A stretch of 64,000 nucleotides of DNA from Dendrocalamus latiflorus (taxonomy: Eukaryota; Streptophyta; Magnoliopsida; Poales; Poaceae). The translations under genes and the position numbers were made by a program. The notes beneath the pieces were generated by a model. It did not search any database and had not been told where the DNA came from. It worked only from the letters and a program-made list of their open reading frames with translations. Of the stretch, positions 57,611-64,000 are shown piece by piece (the stretch's first letter is position 1; every line of letters starts with the position of its first letter). Where the stretch lies: assembly GCA_017311315.1 (NCBI GenBank), contig CM029631.1:11317910-11381909 (forward strand). Reading direction: 5' to 3'.

Positions 57611-60430
57611 GATTTCAATTTGCGCTGGTTCTCTAATAAAGTACTATTAAAGTTTTAGTTTCCTTGATATTTTTATTATTTCTTTTATTTATTCCTTACT
57701 TTAACAATAATATTCTATAGTAGTATCTCATATTAGTACGTGAGGTGCTTCAATTGATTGCATACTGATGAATATAGGATAGGATTATTTAACCATACAT
57801 GCATGCGTGCGTGTGAAGATGCCAGGCAGCAACCATACATTAGCTGTTTCGGTGCACACTAATTTATTTATATGCATATATACGCACGGTTTGCAGAGAG
57901 AGAGAGAGAGAGAGAGTCAGGCGAAACAAATAAAGCTAGCTAGGTGCAGTGCACAGACAGCCATTGATCGATCACGCTCGAACGAACTATACATATGGCT
58001 AGCTAGCCAATTCATCTGGTTCATCGTACCTGGTTAAGGCAGATCGACAGCTACATAAACATGCACGTGCAAGAATGTACGTGCTACGTCCGTGCATGTA
58101 CTACGGAAAGAAAAAAAAAGTTTAACGTAATATTCCACAGCTAGCATGCATATGCATGAGGCAGGCACTAGCTAGCAAGGTAAGTACGTACACATGCACG
58201 GATCGCACGTGTGCGTATTGCATGCGTGAGGATTGAGAATGCAGAGGCACCGTATGGATATCCCATGCTACGGCCGGCACGTGCATGAATACCGGCGAGG
58301 CGTGAGGCCGATCGTACGCACGTACGTGTACAGTTTGTGGCAATGGTGGGAACCCGTTAATGTACAGAGGGACTTGCATTATACACAGTGGTGTTGCCGG
58401 CGGCCGGCGGGGTGCTCCAGCATCGGCTCCGGCCGCCGCACCCGTGTCAAAGTCGGGGGAGGCCGGAAGTTAAGCACCAGCGTACGTCGCCACTGAAGGC
58501 CGTCGAGCTTTTTTTTTTAAAAAAAAAAGCAGGAGTTTTACTATGCATATTAATAAGAAGATAATTACACCGGTCTTCAAAGGAGAAACACCAGTACACC
58601 GACACCGACAGTCTCCATAGAAGAGGGATGCCAACACCAAAGGCTCTAGATAGGACTCTTACCAAGTATCGACTACATTCAAAAGACAAGTACGTACTTT
58701 GTGAAACAACAACATTCACGCTCTCTAAAAAAAGAGAGGGTTGGCTAGCACCCTCTAGTTTTGTCATGCCTATATATACCACGGATTATATACATGACAC
58801 AACCCTTAATGACGTGTCTAATTGCAACCGGATATACAAGAGAGAATGTTTTTTGCACAAGCAATCCTAATTAAGTGTATGCAATGTTGCAACAATATGC
58901 ACTCACACATGCAGATCGATATATATATACCTAAACAATTAACCACTTATCTGTCTTTTCACAGTTCTTGCAGCTTGCTAGGTGGTCCAAAGATGTGCAA
59001 GTTAAAAAAAATTTGCAACACGGACGGTGACTGAATTTTATCCGTGAGGGAATTGATAGGTTTATGTATCAGCCGTGCGAGTTTAATTCCGAGGTTGGGT
59101 TGGATAGATCCGGTGTCACATCAGATCAGCAGAGCCGTACGTAACACTCGCTGGTACAGATGGTACAAGTGTTGCCCGGATCGAAGCTAGGGACGGATCG
59201 ATTTGGCTCCAGAAAAATGGGCGGCCAGCGAACCCATGCATCCATATAGAGGTCAGCGGCCGGACAGAGTGGCGCTTCACTGACCGAGACGGCTGCCATG
59301 GCATATGCATGCATGCTTATACATACACAGGTACATGGTCGATCGCTGGTGATTATTGGTCCCCTACTCTGAATGTTATTGCTCAATTGATTCTCTGGCA
59401 TGGGCCATGCATGCATGGATTGAATTTAGGGCATTACCATGCATACATACTCGATAGCTACAATGGTAACCATGGTTGATTAATATATATTGTGATATAT
59501 GCCAAGTTCGACTGTATAGATCGATGCTATATAAATTGTAAGGTAAGAATGTAAGAGTTGCTAGCTAGTTTTCCATGCTTTATAGATGTACAAATGGCTA
59601 GCTAGTACAGTAGTACCTGTGGTGAACGTACTTGTCGCAACTTACGTGGTTACATGTTATTACTGAATCCCAGTTAAAACTAGATGCATGCGTTCTACAC
59701 TAAGATAAAAGTTATTACTCTAGATCGATCGCTACATTTCATACAATCGATTACCTCCCTGGAGCGATGGTCCGCGGAAAGAGGCCAGCTAGCTAGCCCT
59801 AGATCAAGCAAGCAGTTTCAGAGAACCCTAGCTTGCTAGCTAATTAAGCTGATCGCAAAACAACCAGTTCAAATGGTGACACATGAACAACATAAGCCGA
59901 CGAGAGAAAGAAAATAATAGTTAGCTAATTGGTTCGTAGATTCCTCTCCATATATATCGTTTTCGATCGTGTTGAGTAGTTAGCCGATCAGCTGTACATA
60001 TATATAGCTAGTTAGTAAGTCAGATGCAGCACATCGAACTCATGTGTGTGTGGTGTCTCCGCCCTCAATTAGTTGTGATGCATCAATCAGCTGGCAGATG
60101 CACGCTAGTAAATAACACTTATCTATTATCCATCATGTTTTAAAAGTTATGTAAATCACTATTAAAAAAAGTATAGAAACACCGCTCGTCTCGTGTCATA
60201 TCTAGGACGAGCCACTTGTGCAGCAAGATCATCTTTGGGACACAAGAATTTTAATGCCATATAAAATAGTTTAATTTTTACAAAAAAAAACCCCTCGTGT
60301 GGCCCACCGGCGGTCATTTTCGCGTGGGAGTCACAGCGCATGCGGCCGCGCCAAGCTCCCTGTTGGTCTACTCTTGCCTTCCAGCTGGACTTCCCCCACC
60401 CGTGCTTTTTATTCCCCTTTCTTTCGAGGC
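57611..60430. other. Upstream spacer of the right Aux/IAA, no gene
   Basis: Contains a (GA)n run at about 57895-57917, a T8-A10 snap-back at about 58509-58528, and many CATGCATG, CATGCA and GATCGATC palindromes (for example 59302-59312 and 59407-59415). No gene recognised. Confidence 0.4.
60054..60059 (+). promoter_or_regulatory. TGTCTC, candidate auxin response element
   Basis: A single TGTCTC about 1.4 kb upstream of the right Aux/IAA start. ARF proteins bind this motif, and Aux/IAA genes are usually auxin-induced through it. A single 6-mer is weak evidence. Confidence 0.25.
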
Positions 60431-60438
60431 TTCTCTCC

Positions 60439-60439
<1 letters not shown>

Positions 60440-60486
<47 letters not shown>
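60440..60486 (+). repeat. (CT)n microsatellite
   Basis: About 46 bp of perfect CT, about 1 kb upstream of the right Aux/IAA start. Such runs near plant promoters can act as GAGA-like elements. Confidence 0.9.
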
Positions 60487-61493
60487 AATCGCAATGGACA
60501 CACTCACGAACGAACACCCATGGCCCGCTTTCTGTCGCTTGAATTGTTTGGATGGACGATCGATTTCATTGGTTGATTGCTACCTGCACTAAGCTATGGT
60601 CGATCCATGTGAAATAATCGTCAATCGGTGAGTTCTAGAAAAAAAAAACAATTTTCCATCCGTATGGCACCTATGTTACATAGCTTTTTTCTAAATTTCG
60701 GTTAAAAGGGTCATGTATACTGTACTGCTTCAGAATATTAGGCTGTCGAAAAACTTAAAGTGCTACGCGTGAAGAGAAATGTCACTTCACAAAAACAATG
60801 TATAATTTTTTTTCCGGTTGATTTGTTCAAAATAAGCCTACAGTTTCCCTCGCAAATTCTAGCAAATGTTGAGCATTGAAAAGAAACAAATTCATATTTG
60901 AACTTGCACTTTTTATCGACGTGACTACACTGGCAACTATGGCATGTTAGGCACAATTAGACAGACATATTGGCAGGGCAAGGATAAAAAGGAAGTGCAA
61001 GTAGAACTTTTGTTTGGCCTCCATGAGTAAACCATTCTTCCTTAGGGAAAAATAAGAGCAACTATCTAAAAAATTGTTTGTGCAAATTGTAGTGAAGTGA
61101 CCAATCTCTCTCTCTCTCTAACAAAGTGGTCCACCAGCAAGTCTAGCTAGCCTATATGTTTAAGGTAACATAAACAAGTGAACCTGAATAAAATTTTGCA
61201 GGGGTGTAGGCGCAAAAGTGGCCGGCCATGCATTATCGTTGCCCTATTATTCTACACACCCACACTGTACACTAGCTTGCTGCCATTATTATTTCTACAC
61301 CCCTCCTCCTCTTAATCTATTTCCATGTGCATGTTTGCATTGCAATGCATGCCTTTACATTACAAGCCTCTCAAAACAACAACAAACCAAACCAAAAGCC
61401 AAGAAACCAAGAGGCCAACCAAAGCAAAGCAAGAGGAAGTGGAAGTGCTTAAGAGCAAGAGAGGTAGCATTGGAGGACGTGCCTAGTTCAGCA

Positions 61494-64000
61494 ATGGCGG
61501 CAGACCTGGGCTTCGAGGAGACCGAACTCCGGCTCGGCCTGCCCGGCGGCGGCGGAGGTGGTGACTACGGCGAGGCGAGAATAAGCTCGTCCGGGAAGAG
61601 GGGCTTCGCCGAGACCATCGACCTCAAGCTGAAGCTGGAGCCGGCGGCCGCGGCCGTCGAGAAGGAGGAGGCAGAGGAGGGCGACGTGGCCGTCGTTGCC
61701 GACGTCGCGGCTGCGACTGATGCGACGTCGCCGGCGGCCGCCGGGAAGATGAAGAGGTCGCCGAGCCAGAGCAGCGTCGTCACCGCGCAGCCCGATCCCG
61801 AGAAGCCGCGCGCTGCCAAGTACGTGCTTTGCGTGCCTTCTCTCTCTCTTATCTGCATGCAAGCGTGCATATGCATGCAAACTTGGCTCGTATTATTTCT
61901 TCTTCCAAATTGTGAGCCTCTCCAAATTCTAAATCTTAACGTACCTCGACTCACGGTGAACATTTCATCATAATCTCTAGTGCAGAACAACAAACCATCG
62001 TACTCGTTGAAACTATGGCTGGATCTAGGACAGCCCATCTTAACGTACCTCGACTCACGGCTAGCTAGCCTTGGTGTCCATGTTCAATGGTGCACGTATC
62101 CTCTAGCTTTTTCATACCATGATTGTCATACGTATTCGCATATTACCAACCCGTAAACACACGTAGCTAGCATATGACAAGCTTTTGGTAACATGCTGTG
62201 AGAAAACACCACAAACTTTGCGAGGAAAAAATACGTATCCGATTCAAAATAGAGTTTTTGGTGCGGTCGAACTTCTACGAACGAGTGGACCAAATTTCTA
62301 GAGATCTACACGTAGCCTACAAGTGTCCCGTTGATTTTTTTTTTCATCACAAAGGACAGATAGATCGAGATGCAGAACACAAGTTTTTTCCACAGCGTTG
62401 CATGCGAATTCAGAAGAGGGGAATGGCTTGGATCTAGGACAGATTCATCGATAGATGCAGCTAGCGAACATGCATGTACAAGAACCAGAGAGACAGCAGC
62501 ATGTTACGTGTGGGGCAGTGGGAGACAGTGCCTAGTGCCGACACGATAAAAGAAAGGCACTGCCTTCTCTCTCTCTCTCTCTCCCTCTCTCTCTTCTTTC
62601 TTGCACAGTTTAGTATTTTGTCCACATCACCATCATTTCCGTATCACTAGCTTAGTTCCTGATGACATGATAGAAATAAATAATATTGCCCATACTGCCC
62701 TTCCCAAGAATTATACATACATGCATGCATGGCCCTACCCTTGGCTTCACCATTCTAGCTAGCCTGCCTGCTCCCTTGTCTTCTCTCTTTATTAACTTTT
62801 TTCTCTGCAAATCAGGCTGAAATTAATATAAATTTGTGATATTTTGTAATGAAAAAGGTAGCTCGGCAGAAAATAATTAACCTATATTTTTATTTAATTA
62901 AAGGTGGAATGAAAAAAAATGTATTGCGAAATGTAACTGTGGGGGTACTGCACTCTGTTTACAAGCATGAAACATAAAAGAAGAAAAGGTAGGTCTAGGT
63001 TGTAAGGTACATGTGTGCCTGCCACCGCGAAAGGTTTTTCCTTCTCCATGATTTGATGCCCCTCCCAATAGTCTTATGGACCACTTCTTCTTCTTCTCTG
63101 TATGCATTACATACTCTACAAAGAAAAAACAAGACTTTTACGATATCTTAAAATGAATATAGGTCTTTACGATCTAATGGCTCCGATTAGTTAAGATTTA
63201 GTTACTTTAGGCTGATCTTTTACGGCATCCAGAGTTTGGCGGTGCTGACATTGATCTTGTCGCGGTTGTCGAGGATGGTGCAGTTGATCGTGCGAGCAGG
63301 CCAGGCAATAGTGGGCTTTGCAGGCCATTCCGCATTGACCTCCTGTTGCATCCAGAGTCCAGCGGCATTTGCGGCTGCTCGGTGGCGGCCATCATCGTCG
63401 TCGTGACCATGTCCTTGGCCGGGACCTTCCCCTTAGCACCATGCCCCAGCCTCTCGAGCTCATATAGCCCGCATCAGGCCCCTGTACTGGCCGTCCCATC
63501 CAGGCAACGTAGAGGGGCCCTCGTCATCCCTAGCGCTACAGAACCCATGCTTGGCGTGCCGAATGCTGACATGGATCCCACCAAAAAAATAAGGTTAAAA
63601 AATAAAAATCTATAATACCCACATAAATCAACAGTCGAATTTTATTTCTATTACCACCTTTCTACTATTAGTATAATTTACTATAAAAATCCAAAACAAA
63701 GAAGAAGAAGAAGAAGAAGAAAGAGAGAAAATTAGTTTCGATTTGCACTTAGTGAGTTACGGGCATCTCATATTTGTCACTGTGCGTTTCAATTTGCAAT
63801 AATGTAATTAAACAGCATTTTAATCAATCAATTCTTTGGTAATTTGATTTGTCAGGGCACAGGTGGTCGGGTGGCCGCCAGTCCGGTCGTTCCGGAAGAA
63901 CATCCTGGCCGTGCAGGCCGAGAAGGGCGCCGGCAAGGAGGACGGCGACAAGTCGTCGCCGGCTGCCGGCGGGCCCGCCGCATTCGTGAAGGTGAGCATG
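61494..64000 (+). CDS. IAA30: Aux/IAA auxin-response repressor, 5' part (cut by window end)
   Basis: Exon 1 61494-61819 and exon 2 from 63856 on, joined across a 2.04-kb GT-AG intron in the conserved place. Seen: EAR motif ELRLGLPGG (domain I), the KRGF...TIDLKLKLEP block, a long acidic/alanine-rich spacer, KRSPSQSSVVTAQPD, degron AQVVGWPPVRSFRKN, and the start of PB1 domain III (FVKVSM) at the window edge. The sequence resembles rice IAA30 from memory, the class close to Arabidopsis IAA7/14/17. Nuclear repressor degraded in auxin. The ATG at 61494 is immediately ahead of domain I, after a CAA-rich leader (61370-61440). Domains III/IV and the stop lie outside the window. The intron carries the unidentified GC-rich piece at 63230-63600. 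Confidence 0.93.
63230..63600. other. Unidentified GC-rich insert in the Aux/IAA intron
   Basis: A GC-rich patch (for example 'cggttgtcgaggatggtgca', 'ctgctcggtggcggccatc') in an AT-rich intron, open on both strands but matching no protein I know. A (GAA)n tract follows at about 63700-63720. It may be part of a transposon. Confidence 0.35.

Noticed and set aside
61218..61493. Longer N terminus for the right Aux/IAA from 61218
   Set aside because: Upstream residues (histidine- and lysine-rich) are not seen in Aux/IAA proteins; domain I starts right after the ATG at 61494.

Overview
This is eukaryotic plant nuclear DNA, almost certainly from a grass (Poaceae) and plausibly Oryza or a close relative. 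The reasons are GT-AG introns, GC-rich coding exons in AT-rich surroundings, a very high density of small DNA transposons (MITEs), a Mutator-like element, hAT elements, and four host genes of families that grasses keep linked.

Layout. At 442-5612 a ~5 kb Mutator-like element (MULE, 483-5442) sits inside an older MITE. It has ~650-bp terminal inverted repeats and two convergent genes: a GRF-type zinc-finger membrane protein (766-1452, +) and a MURA-type transposase with two frameshifts (4888-2258, -). From 5.6 to 19 kb there are only MITEs, tandem duplications and retrotransposon-like debris. An intronless CBL-interacting protein kinase (CIPK) lies at 19234-20547 (+). From 20.5 to 26.6 kb are LTR-retrotransposon remnants, including a copia RNase H end. 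A six-exon group C bZIP transcription factor runs from 34049 down to 26673 (-), with MITEs in its large first intron. From 34.4 to 46.5 kb is a transposon-rich block: an inverted-repeat element, a GC-rich minisatellite element, a hAT element carrying a captured kinesin-7 fragment and interrupted by a second hAT remnant, a further hAT with a perfect 8-bp target duplication, and an intron-containing pseudogene of thylakoid TatA/Tha4. Two Aux/IAA auxin-response repressors follow, head to head: a complete three-exon gene at 49127-48264 (-) and the 5' part of a second one from 61494 (+), cut by the window end. The 12.4 kb between them holds MITEs, a long (CA)n(TA)n microsatellite and GC-rich repeats.

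How the genes fit together. The Aux/IAA proteins repress auxin-response factors, CIPKs act in calcium/CBL signalling, and group C bZIPs are stress/energy and seed-gene regulators. They are separate host genes, not an operon. From memory, the order CIPK - bZIP - Aux/IAA - Aux/IAA resembles rice chromosome 12 (CIPK4, a group C bZIP, IAA31, IAA30), with a duplicate block on chromosome 3. I could not check this here. The most unusual item is the MULE: its terminal repeats carry the first exon of the GRF gene and the start of the transposase gene, and the repeat ends at the GRF splice acceptor. No CRISPR array, rRNA gene or confident tRNA gene was seen.
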